34,403 nucleotides of DNA from Candidatus Gottesmanbacteria bacterium. Its GTDB lineage: Bacteria > Patescibacteriota > Microgenomatia > UBA10105 > UBA927. The position numbers and the translations under genes were made by a program. The stretch is taken from the NCBI GenBank assembly GCA_016214885.1, contig JACRMP010000009.1:1-34403 (forward strand), read 5' to 3'. Positions 8,973 to 18,381 of the stretch are shown here, piece by piece. The notes under the pieces are model-generated. The model did not search any database. It had not been told where the DNA came from and saw nothing but the letters and a program-made list of their open reading frames with translations. The number at the start of each line of letters is the position of its first letter. The first letter of the stretch is position 1.

Positions 8973-10157
8973 TTACTTTCCCGTCCCACCTTTTTTGTCG
9001 TGGGTAAATATCATCCGGTAGAAAATAAGCGGCAGGAGAAGCAGTATATGCGCCATTATCATAGCTGCTCTTGCGTCGAATCGGTCTGCGACAAATCCCA
9101 GTAGTACAGAAAATATACCAAAAAGTATGCTTCCCCCCAAAGATGCAATGGAGCTCATGGTGGCACGCTGTGCCTGGGTAAATTCTTTTTGGAGAAGGCT
9201 GTTTATGGCGACCGAGCCCGCGCCATAGGTGAGGGATGACGTCGTCATAAGTGCCGGTGATAATATTGTGGGGAAGATCAGGGCGATAAGGTTAACTATT
9301 CTGTTAAAGAGAATTTCAAAATTAAGTACTTTAAGATGGCTGAATCGGTTAATGATACGTCCGCTGAAGTGAAACCCCAGCGCCCCTCCTACATGGGAAA
9401 GAGAGTACGATATGCCGATCGCCCACAGCGGCCAGAGGGAGCTTATAAATACCGAGCGCAGGAAGAACGTGGACTCTCCTATGCCGAAGCGCAGAATAGA
9501 TGATGCGGTGAGAAGCTGTAGTTTATAGTTTTTTCGGAATTGGGACAATGACGCCCGCAGGTGAAAAAATACGTTAGTGACTTTTTCTGTATAAATTGTG
9601 GGTTCAGTAATCTGTAGCGCGATTACGAGGGCAATAATCTGCGGGATTACCGACGCCCACATGACCAGAGGGAAAGAAACGGATGCCATAATTCCTCCAA
9701 TACCGGTAGCTACCGCAAGCGCTATCTGGAACATACCGCTCGCTTTGCCCAGGTAGTCATGGTACTCATTTTCTTTGCCGGATTCTTTGAGGGTGTCATG
9801 GAGGAGGGCGTCATTGTTGCCGCTGTAGAACGCTCGGGAGATCCCCTGAAACACCGAGCCCAGAATCAGCGCCCAATAGGTTTGTGCCATTGCATAGAGG
9901 ATGACGCACAAAACAGAAGCAATCGCCCCCAGTACCATTGTTTTTTTCCTCCCTACCATGTCGGAGATGACCCCTGTTGGAACCTCAAAAACCGCTGATG
10001 ATACGTACGCAACGGAAAATACGCTCATGCCCAGTGCATAGGAGCCTGTCACTTGTGCAAAGTAAATAATCGCCACCGGGGCGAAAAATACAAAGTCGGT
10101 GAAGAAATTAAACCATGATAATAGCCTGATATTTCTGTGCATACGATATTGACTCAT
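8973..10157 (-). CDS. MFS transporter
   Basis: Twelve-TM-like hydrophobic pattern; EVPTGVISDMVGRKKTMVLGA motif. Confidence 0.9.
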   Translation of the reverse strand: MSQYRMHRNIRLLSWFNFFTDFVFFAPVAIIYFAQVTGSYALGMSVFSVAYVSSAVFEVPTGVISDMVGRKKTMVLGAIASVLCVILYAMAQTYWALILGSVFQGISRAFYSGNNDALLHDTLKESGKENEYHDYLGKASGMFQIALAVATGIGGIMASVSFPLVMWASVIPQIIALVIALQITEPTIYTEKVTNVFFHLRASLSQFRKNYKLQLLTASSILRFGIGESTFFLRSVFISSLWPLWAIGISYSLSHVGGALGFHFSGRIINRFSHLKVLNFEILFNRIVNLIALIFPTILSPALMTTSSLTYGAGSVAINSLLQKEFTQAQRATMSSIASLGGSILFGIFSVLLGFVADRFDARAAMIMAHILLLLPLIFYRMIFTHDKKGGTGK

Positions 10158-10224
10158 TCATTATAGCCGATTCATGGGTAGGCTCCAGGAAATTTCATAA
10201 TAAATCTTATATAATAGAAGCTGG

Positions 10225-10694
10225 ATGTTTAAGTTAAGTACTTCTCAGAAAGATTTTGTTCTCGTCAGACATCATTCCGGTGTCTGACTTGTCGTGCCAT
10301 CGTCTCCAATATTTCCGTAGGAACCAAGCATAGAAATCATTGTCCGTTATGTCTGTGGTCACGCCATTTGGATGAAACTATTCCCGGCGACAGAATGTCT
10401 TTGTGCGGCGCCCGTATGAAGCCGATAGGACTGATGTTTAAACATGCACAAGTGAATCCGTTTACGGGAAGAACAAACGGCGACCTCATGATTGTCCACG
10501 AGTGTACAAATTGCGGCAAAATATCACCGAACAGAATAGCGGGTGATGACAATGTGTATATGATTTTGAGCATATTGGATGAATCCTTATCTGTCAGTGA
10601 CACAGTGGGAATAAGATTGCTACAACGGGGCATATCCATGCTTACTCAAGCTGATAAAAATGATGTAAAGACAGCGCTCTTTGGACTGCGGTAG
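10225..10694 (+). pseudogene. RNHCP-domain protein with a frame disruption near the 5' end (intact ORF only from 10368)
   Basis: The frame open from 10233 reads ...SFRCLTCRAIVSNISVGTKHRNHCPLCLWSRHLDETIPGDRMSLCGARMKPIGLMF, the RNHCP domain. It has no ATG/GTG/TTG upstream of the CxxC. ATG 10225, behind TATAAT, is in another frame. Confidence 0.6.
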
Positions 10695-10716
10695 GTACCG
10701 TGATATAGTTATTCAC

Positions 10717-11253
10717 ATGAAATACGTAGCGCTTCTCCGCGGGATAAACGTAGGCGGCAATAACAAAATAAAAATGGCGGATTTAAAGATCGCCGTTGAA
10801 AAAGCTGGATATGCCAATGTGGTCACACTTATCCAGAGTGGTAATGTAATTTTTGATTCCGCAATTCTCGATCAGAAGAAAATTGCCAAACAGCTGGAAC
10901 AGGTTATTCTCAAAACATTCGGGGTAGTAAGCCGGGTTGTGATCCGGTCGCTTCCGCAAATGAAAAAGGTTATAAGTAATATGCCTGCGTCGTGGAAAAA
11001 GGATGACATCAGAAAATACGTGGCGTTTATTAAAGAGCCGGTGACTGCTGCTTCTGCCGCTAAACAAATTCCCGTCCGTGAAGGGGTAGATATATTAGAT
11101 GTAGGGGACGGTGACCTGTATATGGCGACGAAAATGGAAGGTCTCACTAAAAGCGGATATACCAAAATTGTGGGGACAAAAATATACCAGGATATGACGA
11201 TGAGGAATTTCAACACAACGTTGAAAATTCTCGCCCTTATGGAGGGAAGGTAG
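10717..11253 (+). CDS. DUF1697 family protein
   Basis: MKYVALLRGINVGGNNKIKMADLKIAVEKAGYANVVTLIQSGNVIFDS is typical of DUF1697. Confidence 0.92.
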   Translation: MKYVALLRGINVGGNNKIKMADLKIAVEKAGYANVVTLIQSGNVIFDSAILDQKKIAKQLEQVILKTFGVVSRVVIRSLPQMKKVISNMPASWKKDDIRKYVAFIKEPVTAASAAKQIPVREGVDILDVGDGDLYMATKMEGLTKSGYTKIVGTKIYQDMTMRNFNTTLKILALMEGR

Positions 11254-11295
11254 TCGGTTTTGTATTTGTAGAACGATTTGCCTATAATGGCGCAG

Positions 11296-12132
11296 ATGTC
11301 TGCAGCTATTCAGGAATCATCCCGTTATTACAATCCGGGCGTTCTTAATACCCATTTATTACCCCGGGCAAAAAGAATAGCTATTTATTTGTTGCCCTAT
11401 ACGAAATCTTTAGATATTGAAGATTCTCTGGAAGAATTGCCTTTTCCTGTGATCACCATGCGGTTGCCGTTTAAAACTGCTAAAGAAGATGGCATCTTTC
11501 CCCAAGATGCAGGAATGGTTGTTGATGGTGTATTCCATACGACGCAGAAAGTTTTCCGGGAGATTGGCAGTTTATTTAATCAGGCTGATTTGCCTAAATT
11601 ATGGGGACGGGTGCGTCATATGATTGTCGACCGTGCTCCGGACGGGGGGAGTGCCGCTGTTTCCAGTACAAGCAGGGATGTAGTGACTACCGATAGAGGC
11701 GCTGTTGCGCTGTTTGGTAGTCACGGATATAGAACATATAAATTGCCCGATGGGACATTAAAACGGTTACGCGGTCTGTACCCGAATGACTGGACGTACG
11801 TATTATCCAGTCATGTGGATCATGTGGCCACCCTCGTGGATGAATCCGATGGGGTGACACTATTTATAGATGAACACGTTGACCGGTTGCTAACCAGGCG
11901 GGCGTTTCCCAGAGGTTGGAATATTTCACCGGTCGATCATGGTGAAGTCCAGGAAGGTGTTCTCAATCTCGCCTTTTTGGGGAAACGGCATGTCCTCGCA
12001 CCTGAGCGTATGAGAAGCACTGAATTAGGAGAGCGAATAAGCCGCAATCGACGCGTAGTCTATCAGCCACAAAGTATCGTGAGTGATTATGCCGGCGCCA
12101 AGTGTAGGTCGCTTCTCCTGTCGTTGATGTAG
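11296..12132 (+). CDS. candidate pentein-fold (amidinotransferase/arginine-deiminase-like) enzyme
   Basis: FPQDAGMVVDG, DGGSAAVSSTSRDVVTTDRGAVAL, SSHVDHVATLVD (HxD-like), C-terminal AGAKCRSLLLSL. Family call is by motif only. Confidence 0.45.
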   Translation: MSAAIQESSRYYNPGVLNTHLLPRAKRIAIYLLPYTKSLDIEDSLEELPFPVITMRLPFKTAKEDGIFPQDAGMVVDGVFHTTQKVFREIGSLFNQADLPKLWGRVRHMIVDRAPDGGSAAVSSTSRDVVTTDRGAVALFGSHGYRTYKLPDGTLKRLRGLYPNDWTYVLSSHVDHVATLVDESDGVTLFIDEHVDRLLTRRAFPRGWNISPVDHGEVQEGVLNLAFLGKRHVLAPERMRSTELGERISRNRRVVYQPQSIVSDYAGAKCRSLLLSLM

Positions 12133-12160
12133 CTGGATTATAAAAAAGGGTATTTTAGGG

Positions 12161-12166
12161 TATAAT
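12161..12166 (+). promoter_or_regulatory. -10 box of tRNA-Gln
   Basis: TATAAT 10 nt upstream of the mature tRNA. Confidence 0.65.
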
Positions 12167-12176
12167 AAGCCATACT

Positions 12177-12247
12177 TGCGGGATCGTATAATGGTAGTAC
12201 AGCAGACTCTGAATCTGCTTATCTAGGTTCGAGTCCTAGTCCCGCAG
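12177..12247 (+). tRNA. tRNA-Gln (anticodon CUG)
   Basis: Acceptor TGCGGGA/TCCCGCA, anticodon arm GCAGA-CTCTGAA-TCTGC, T-arm CTAGG-TTCGAGT-CCTAG, U1-A72. Confidence 0.95.
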
Positions 12248-12259
12248 CATATGCAAACT

Positions 12260-12277
12260 CTGCCCCGGATGGGGCAG
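12260..12277 (+). terminator. hairpin downstream of tRNA-Gln, possible weak terminator
   Basis: CTGCCCC-GGAT-GGGGCAG followed by TATTTGTAT. Confidence 0.4.
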
Positions 12278-12288
12278 TATTTGTATAT

Positions 12289-12431
12289 ACGGGACATTAG
12301 ATGAGAACCTATCCGACGAAGGAGGAATGGTTCGGGAGTACGATGCATTATTGCAACAACGATTGCAATAATAAGCGTAATACTCATGGAGTCCCGTTGT
12401 ACGGGACGAACATCGTCCTAGTCCCACAGCA
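12289..12431 (+). repeat. structured palindromic element ending in a 17-nt copy of the tRNA-Gln 3' end
   Basis: ACGGGAC (12289-12295), hairpin ATTATTGCAA/TTGCAATAAT (12347-12372), GTCCCGT-TGT-ACGGGAC (12391-12407), then GTCCTAGTCCCACAGCA (12415-12431) versus tRNA GTCCTAGTCCCGCAGCA (12233-12249). Confidence 0.6.
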
Positions 12432-12486
12432 AAAGGCGAGGCGAACAAATCATGTTGCGCCGGGAAAATAATTTGACGTATCTGTC

Positions 12487-13098
12487 TTATCCTTTGGGTT
12501 TATATTCCGTCTGGTACCCCGGATTTTCTGAAGGCCTGAGTTTATTCGGATAATTCCAGTCGGTTTTAATATTGACGGATACTGTTTTAATTTTTTTAAA
12601 TACTTCATACGGGTTGGTAATGGCGGTAAGTGAATCATATACCGGAGTTCCCTTGTTGCCGGTAAGTCCTGTATTTATTCTTATCGAACCAACTCCAAAC
12701 ATATTTTCGATAGGATTGACATCCACCCGGAGATCCATGATTTTGTCGTAATCTGCGGACTTAAAATCTATTCCCCAGAATCCGCTCCTGAGAATAACCC
12801 GTTTGTTGGTGATGGAGTAGTGTGTGTTGTTAAACACCAGGAAGAGTTTGATCATATTAAAAATTCCGATCCACAGAGGAGCCAGATGCAGTACAAAAAA
12901 CGGAATGAGAAATGCAGCCATGCTGCCGGGCGCTGCGGCGGTGTTTCTTATAAACGCATAATCCATAATGCCCCACAGTATGCCAAAGGCCAAAAGGGGC
13001 AAGCCGTTCACGATAAAGGGAATGAATGTCGGCCCGCCTTCCCAAAGGATTTTTTCGTCGGCATCGAGGATGTGGCTCATTTGGTCCGGGGTATTCAT
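12487..13098 (-). CDS. membrane protein with bacterial PH (DUF304-like) domain
   Basis: ILDADEKILWEGGPTF, two TM segments, HYSITNKRVILRSGFWGIDFKSADYDKIMDLRVDVNPIENMFGVGSIRI. Confidence 0.8.
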   Translation of the reverse strand: MNTPDQMSHILDADEKILWEGGPTFIPFIVNGLPLLAFGILWGIMDYAFIRNTAAAPGSMAAFLIPFFVLHLAPLWIGIFNMIKLFLVFNNTHYSITNKRVILRSGFWGIDFKSADYDKIMDLRVDVNPIENMFGVGSIRINTGLTGNKGTPVYDSLTAITNPYEVFKKIKTVSVNIKTDWNYPNKLRPSENPGYQTEYKPKG

Positions 13099-13200
13099 AG
13101 ATATACTCGCATTTAGTATCAGGCGTTCAGTGAGAGAAATCAAGCGTATATTACCGCGCAGCCGTGGTAAATCAGAACAAATGTTTGCTATCATACATAT

Positions 13201-13455
13201 ATGATTTTCATTCATGTCATCATTGCTGTTCTCAGTCTGTTTACCGCATCACTTACCGCTTACCGTCCGACAAAGGGAAAACTCATTTTCACCTATATCA
13301 TGACAGTAGGGACACTTATCAGCGGAGTATCCTTAATGGTTCTGGAATCAGCCGCCGCTGCAAAAGTGTGTATTAGCGGAGGCGTGTATTTAGTTGGGGT
13401 GATCAGTCTTATCCTCATCGCCCGCCGGAAAATTGCTGCCGCCCTCCTTTACTAA
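13201..13455 (+). CDS. small membrane protein
   Basis: 84-aa hydrophobic ORF with -10 TATCAT 6 nt before the ATG. Confidence 0.55.
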   Translation: MIFIHVIIAVLSLFTASLTAYRPTKGKLIFTYIMTVGTLISGVSLMVLESAAAAKVCISGGVYLVGVISLILIARRKIAAALLY

Positions 13456-13486
13456 AATAAGCGGCTCCTCTATAGTGAGACTCCGT

Positions 13487-14659
13487 ATGCCCGTACTCTC
13501 CAATGACCAAAAAGCAGCCCTCGACCACGTCATGGAGTGGTATACCAAAGATCGGGAAAATATGCCGTTTGTAACCTTGGGCGGTTACGCCGGAACAGGT
13601 AAGACCACGCTCATCGGTGTTATCCGGCGCGAACTCCATAAAATAGATCCCGGGCTCAAAGTGGGATTTGTCAGCTTCACCGGAAAAGCGGCAAGGATTC
13701 TTAAAACCAAAATCAAAGAGGCAGAAGTAATGTTCAGGCAGGATACGGTGGGTACCATCCACTCGCTTATCTATACACCCATTCTTAACGCTAAAGAAGA
13801 GATAGTGGGTTGGAAAACAAAAGAGGAGATAGAATGCAGCCTCATCATCGTTGATGAGGCGAGCATGGTGGACGCACTCATCTGGGAACACCTCAAGTCC
13901 TACCGCGTTCCCATGATTGTTGTGGGTGACCACGGACAGCTGCCGCCCATTAGGGGAAACTTTACCCTCATGCAGTCTCCGAATCTTAAGCTGGAAGAAA
14001 TTCACCGGCAGGCAAAGAAAAACCCGATTATCGGCGTATCCATAACCGCAAGGGAAACGGGCAACATCCCTACGGGAAGATATGGAGATACTGTGGTTAA
14101 GTACGGCCGCGAAAACAGTGAGACGCCGGAGATACTGCAGGAAATGCTGAATAATTATCATCCAGAAACACTCATTCTTTGCGGGTACAACAAAACAAGA
14201 AAACGCTTAAACGCATTTATCAGAAACGCACTTGGCATAGAATCCAAGGAGCCGGTCGAAGGGGACAGGGTTATATGTCTTAGAAATAACCATAAAGCGC
14301 AGATTTATAACGGTATGCTCGGAACAGTAACCCGAATATCACGGAAAAATGACCAAGTGTATGCTGCCGATATAGAAATTGACGGGGAGGATGATATGTA
14401 TTCGGGGTTTATTGCCGTCGACCAGTTTGATGCGGACACGGCGCTCAACTTTACCGAGAATAGACGGTTATTTAACGGTATTGATTTATTTGATTTCGGG
14501 TATGCGCTTACTGTCCATAAAGCGCAGGGGTCTCAGGCGCGGAAGGTAATTCTGTTTGAGGAGCGTTTCTCCAAAATGTCCGATGATGACTGGAAGCGCT
14601 GGCTCTATACAGCAGTCACCAGGGCTGAGGAGGAGCTCTATATCTTTCCCTCGCCATGA
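13487..14659 (+). CDS. SF1B RecD/Dda-like DNA helicase
   Basis: GGYAGTGKTTLI (Walker A), IIVDEASMVD, VVGDHGQLPPI, DFGYALTVHKAQGSQ, WLYTAVTRAEEELYIF. Confidence 0.92.
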   Translation: MPVLSNDQKAALDHVMEWYTKDRENMPFVTLGGYAGTGKTTLIGVIRRELHKIDPGLKVGFVSFTGKAARILKTKIKEAEVMFRQDTVGTIHSLIYTPILNAKEEIVGWKTKEEIECSLIIVDEASMVDALIWEHLKSYRVPMIVVGDHGQLPPIRGNFTLMQSPNLKLEEIHRQAKKNPIIGVSITARETGNIPTGRYGDTVVKYGRENSETPEILQEMLNNYHPETLILCGYNKTRKRLNAFIRNALGIESKEPVEGDRVICLRNNHKAQIYNGMLGTVTRISRKNDQVYAADIEIDGEDDMYSGFIAVDQFDADTALNFTENRRLFNGIDLFDFGYALTVHKAQGSQARKVILFEERFSKMSDDDWKRWLYTAVTRAEEELYIFPSP

Positions 14660-14678
14660 CGTATACTGTGAGACACGT

Positions 14679-15254
14679 ATGAGCGATTCTTCCATAGAAG
14701 CCAACTACGTTAAAAGCATAAACGGCACCGATGATATAATCCGCGACAACAGACCGAAAGTCACGTTTATCGGCCGATCCAATGTAGGCAAATCCAGTCT
14801 TATTAACTCCCTTGTCGGTAAGAAGCTCGCCCGCTCCAGCAGCAGGCCCGGCAAAACCGTCAAGCTGGATTTTTTCCTCGTCAATAAGTCTTTGTTTTTT
14901 GTCGACCTTCCCGGTTACGGATATGCAAAGCGGAATAAGGACAATCTTGAACATTACCGCAAGCTTATCGCCTGGTATTTATTCCGGTCCGAGGTTGTCC
15001 ACAAGCTGATAGTCCTTATTATCGATGCGAGTATTGGGATCACTGACTATGATAGGGAATCCATAAATCTGCTTATTGATCATCACCTTCCGTTTGTGAT
15101 TGCAGCAAACAAAGTAGACAAGCTCAAGATGGGTGAGCGTGACCGCTCACTTATGGCAATAAAGGCTGAATGCGGTGATATCCCCGTCATTATCTATTCC
15201 TCCGTGACCGGCGAAGGCAAGGGAGCGTTAACCAACCTCGTGCTTAAAAAGTAA
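14679..15254 (+). CDS. engB: ribosome-biogenesis GTPase EngB/YihA/YsxC
   Basis: VTFIGRSNVGKSSLINSLVGKKLARSSSRPGKT, FFVDLPGYGYAKRN, NKVDKL. Confidence 0.95.
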   Translation: MSDSSIEANYVKSINGTDDIIRDNRPKVTFIGRSNVGKSSLINSLVGKKLARSSSRPGKTVKLDFFLVNKSLFFVDLPGYGYAKRNKDNLEHYRKLIAWYLFRSEVVHKLIVLIIDASIGITDYDRESINLLIDHHLPFVIAANKVDKLKMGERDRSLMAIKAECGDIPVIIYSSVTGEGKGALTNLVLKK

Positions 15255-15940
15255 TGGAGCAAGTCAAACTTCTATCATGGAATATTTGGGGCGGTATATT
15301 TTTGCCGGAGATAATCCGTTATCTCAAAGTTGCAAACGCAGATATCGTAGGTCTTCAGGAGGCAGAGGAGTCGGGGGATACAAACACTGCAGAAATACTG
15401 GCAAAAGAGTGCGGGTATTCATTCGTTTATTCCCGTAGTATGGAATATGAGTGGAAGGGTAGAATGACAAACCGCGGCAATGCGGTTCTCAGCAGGTTTC
15501 CTATAGTAGGACACAAAACCCATTTGTTAAACGGGGAAAAACCGCGTACCGCAATGCAGGCGGATATCCGGGTAGATAACCGCATCCTTCATGTTGTGTC
15601 CGTTCATCTTGTGCATACGGGAGATCAGGAGAATCAGGCAGAACGGCTTCTCAATTTAGTTCCCAAAAATAATGCAGTCATTATGGGTGATTTTAATGCC
15701 ACGCCGGACAGCAAAACAATTGAGCGTATGCGTGCAAGTTTCCGGGACACTGACCAAAAGGATTTGCCCAGCTGGTGTTTGTATCCTGACGGACCGGAAG
15801 AATGTAAGCCAGACAAAGTTATATCCAAATACGATTATATTTTTGTTTCGTATGATTTGCGGGTTAACGGTTTTGCTGTCGGGGATACAAAAGGCTCAGA
15901 CCATCTGCCGGTATCCGCCATGTTTGAACATGGCCAATAG
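15254..15940 (+). CDS. endonuclease/exonuclease/phosphatase family protein
   Basis: LLSWNIWGG, VGLQE, MGDFNATPDS, KGSDHLPVSA. Confidence 0.9.
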   Translation: MEQVKLLSWNIWGGIFLPEIIRYLKVANADIVGLQEAEESGDTNTAEILAKECGYSFVYSRSMEYEWKGRMTNRGNAVLSRFPIVGHKTHLLNGEKPRTAMQADIRVDNRILHVVSVHLVHTGDQENQAERLLNLVPKNNAVIMGDFNATPDSKTIERMRASFRDTDQKDLPSWCLYPDGPEECKPDKVISKYDYIFVSYDLRVNGFAVGDTKGSDHLPVSAMFEHGQ

Positions 15941-15949
15941 ATAGGTATA

Positions 15950-17443
15950 TTGTGGTACACTCCCCATACTGTTTCATCTAACAATCTGATGCAAATTTTT
16001 CGTTTTATCACGCGGAAAAATATTCCTTCACTAATTCTCTGGCTCCTGATTATTGGGTTTTCCGTATATTTTATTTTCGTCGCAATTTCCCGGCATGATA
16101 ATTTCCATTCCCGCAGGCTGGACTTGGGCAACATGGAACAGACCGTATGGAATATAGCTCACGGAAACGGATTTACGCTCACCGATCCGATGGGGACAGA
16201 AAATATTTCCCGACTTGCAGTGCATGCTGATTATTTGCTGTATTTCATGGTGCCGTTTTATAAGTTGTGGGAAGATCCGCGTATTCTGATTATTGTTCAG
16301 ACAATCGTAATATGCCTGGGAGCACTTCCCATATATTGGATAGCTGCTGACCGGTTAAAAAATAAGTACATCGCTCTTATATTTGCCGCGGCATATCTTC
16401 TGTATCCATCCGTACAGCGGATGATGCTTCATGATTTTCATGCCGTGGCGTTGTCTATGACTCTTCTTCTGTTTGCGTATTGGTATATGCATGGGGGGAG
16501 GTATGGTTTATTTATTTTGTTTGCTGCGTTTGCAGGTTTAGGCAAGGAAACAGTGTGGATAGCAGTATCACTCATGGGAGTATACATAGCCGTTTTTCAG
16601 CAGAAGAAAATTATCGGTGTCGCAGTAGCAGGTATCGCAGGGTTTACCTTTTATTATTTGTTTTGGCATGCCATCCCCGGGGTTACTGCCGGCGAGCAGC
16701 ATTTTGCCCTTCAGTATTTATCTGAATTCGGCGATAGCCAGACAAACGTTATTCTCAATATACTAAGCCGTCCGTTTGCTGTGCTTGGGGAGTTTGTTAA
16801 ACTCGACCGTTTGTATTATTACTATCAATTATTGCTTCCCCTGGGGTTTCTTCCGTTGTTTTCGCCGTTTTATATGCTGTTTGCCGCCCACAGTGTTCTC
16901 ATTAACGCACTCAGCACCAATACGCATATGCGGCAAATTGATTATCAGTATACCGCAGACATTATCCCCTTCCTCTTTGTATCCGCTATAGAAGGCTTCC
17001 GTTTTATACGGGTTAAAATTCAGCAACTCAGGGAAAAAAAGTATGTGGCCATTCGCATAATAACAGTGTGTTTCGCAGGGTGTATTGTATTGGCTTCATA
17101 CATGTGGGGAGAGTTGCCGCTAACGGGTCAGGACAGATTTTTTTACTTTATTTGGGAGCTTCCGGAAAAAAATACTATGAAACGAGTGGAAGAACGTATC
17201 GCACCTATGTATACTGTGTCGGTTACCAATAACATCGGATCTCATTTTGCCGGACGTAAATATCTGTATAACTTTCCGGTGAATGCACTGACGGCGGATT
17301 ATGCGGTAGTCCATACCGGTGACCAATATGCCTGGCCAAGCGGAAATGAACAGCGCCGGGTTGTAGAAGAATTATTGAAAAGCCCTAGTCATACTCTTAT
17401 TGCCCGGGACGGTGAGTTTTATGCATTCGAGAGGAAGCGATGA
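15950..17443 (+). CDS. DUF2079 multi-pass membrane protein (start may be MQIF at 15989)
   Basis: FHSRRLDLGNMEQTVWNIAHG...RLAVHADYLLYFMVPFYKLW...HDFHAVALS pattern typical of DUF2079. Confidence 0.85.
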   Translation: MWYTPHTVSSNNLMQIFRFITRKNIPSLILWLLIIGFSVYFIFVAISRHDNFHSRRLDLGNMEQTVWNIAHGNGFTLTDPMGTENISRLAVHADYLLYFMVPFYKLWEDPRILIIVQTIVICLGALPIYWIAADRLKNKYIALIFAAAYLLYPSVQRMMLHDFHAVALSMTLLLFAYWYMHGGRYGLFILFAAFAGLGKETVWIAVSLMGVYIAVFQQKKIIGVAVAGIAGFTFYYLFWHAIPGVTAGEQHFALQYLSEFGDSQTNVILNILSRPFAVLGEFVKLDRLYYYYQLLLPLGFLPLFSPFYMLFAAHSVLINALSTNTHMRQIDYQYTADIIPFLFVSAIEGFRFIRVKIQQLREKKYVAIRIITVCFAGCIVLASYMWGELPLTGQDRFFYFIWELPEKNTMKRVEERIAPMYTVSVTNNIGSHFAGRKYLYNFPVNALTADYAVVHTGDQYAWPSGNEQRRVVEELLKSPSHTLIARDGEFYAFERKR

Positions 17444-18381
17444 CGAAAAAAAATCTTATCAGTATTGTGGTGCCCCTATTTAACGAACGTGAAAGTCTGA
17501 CCGAATTGGTGAGGTCTACTGACGCAGCATTCCGGCAGGGGAAAGTGCCCATCGAATATATATTTGTTGACGACGGGAGCACCGATGGATCGTTTGCGCT
17601 GTTAACGTCACTCCGGGCAAAAGAAAAAAATTCCATGACAATTGTCCGCCTGCGGAAGAGGAGCGGTAAATCAGCGGCACTGTCTGAAGGGTTTATGCAC
17701 ACCCGCGGGGATATTGTTGTTACCATGGATGCTGATTTGCAGGATGACCCGGCCGAAGCATATAGGCTCGTCGGAAAAATGAATAGTACGACCGACCTCA
17801 TCGTCGGATGGCGGAAGAATCGTATGGATTCCCAGGGAAAGCTTGGTGTTTCCCGGCTGTTTAATCGGGCGGTGTCAGTAAGTACAGGGCTTAGACTTCA
17901 TGATATGAACTGCGGCCTTAAGGTGATGCGCAGCGGTGTAACGCATGAATTGGATATATACGGGGAGCTGCACCGGTTTATCCCGGTGCTTGCTCATGCA
18001 CGGGGATTCCGGGTAACGGAAGCAGCGATAAGCCACCGGCCGAGAAAATACGGCGCATCCAAATTCGGTATTGAGAGGGTATTTGCTGCATTTGATCTGC
18101 TCTCTACATTATTTTTGGCGGGGTTCGGCACCCGGCCGCTTATAATTTTCGGACCTATAGGTTCCGTTATGGTTTTGCTGGGTCTTGTTGCTTTGGTGTA
18201 TTTATCTGCCATTCACTTTATGGGGCAGTCAATCGGTACACGTCCGCTGCTTCTTCTGGGGGTTATGTTTGTGATTTTTGGGGTACAGCTCCTGTCTACC
18301 GGTTTGTTGGGTGAGCTTATTATCAGTTCATCGACGGGTAGAAAACGGGCATCAGTTGAGCAAATTATTAAGCCTTTATGA
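17440..18381 (+). CDS. GT2 (DPM1-like) membrane glycosyltransferase
   Basis: SIVVPLFNERESLTELV, FVDDGSTDGSF, VTMDADLQDDP, two C-terminal TM segments. Confidence 0.93.
   Translation: MTKKNLISIVVPLFNERESLTELVRSTDAAFRQGKVPIEYIFVDDGSTDGSFALLTSLRAKEKNSMTIVRLRKRSGKSAALSEGFMHTRGDIVVTMDADLQDDPAEAYRLVGKMNSTTDLIVGWRKNRMDSQGKLGVSRLFNRAVSVSTGLRLHDMNCGLKVMRSGVTHELDIYGELHRFIPVLAHARGFRVTEAAISHRPRKYGASKFGIERVFAAFDLLSTLFLAGFGTRPLIIFGPIGSVMVLLGLVALVYLSAIHFMGQSIGTRPLLLLGVMFVIFGVQLLSTGLLGELIISSSTGRKRASVEQIIKPL

Noticed and set aside
12249-12431. Second tRNA gene (possibly intron-containing) after tRNA-Gln
   Set aside because: The 3' fragment TCCCACAGCA has no matching 5' acceptor strand TGTGGGA upstream and no anticodon arm could be assembled.
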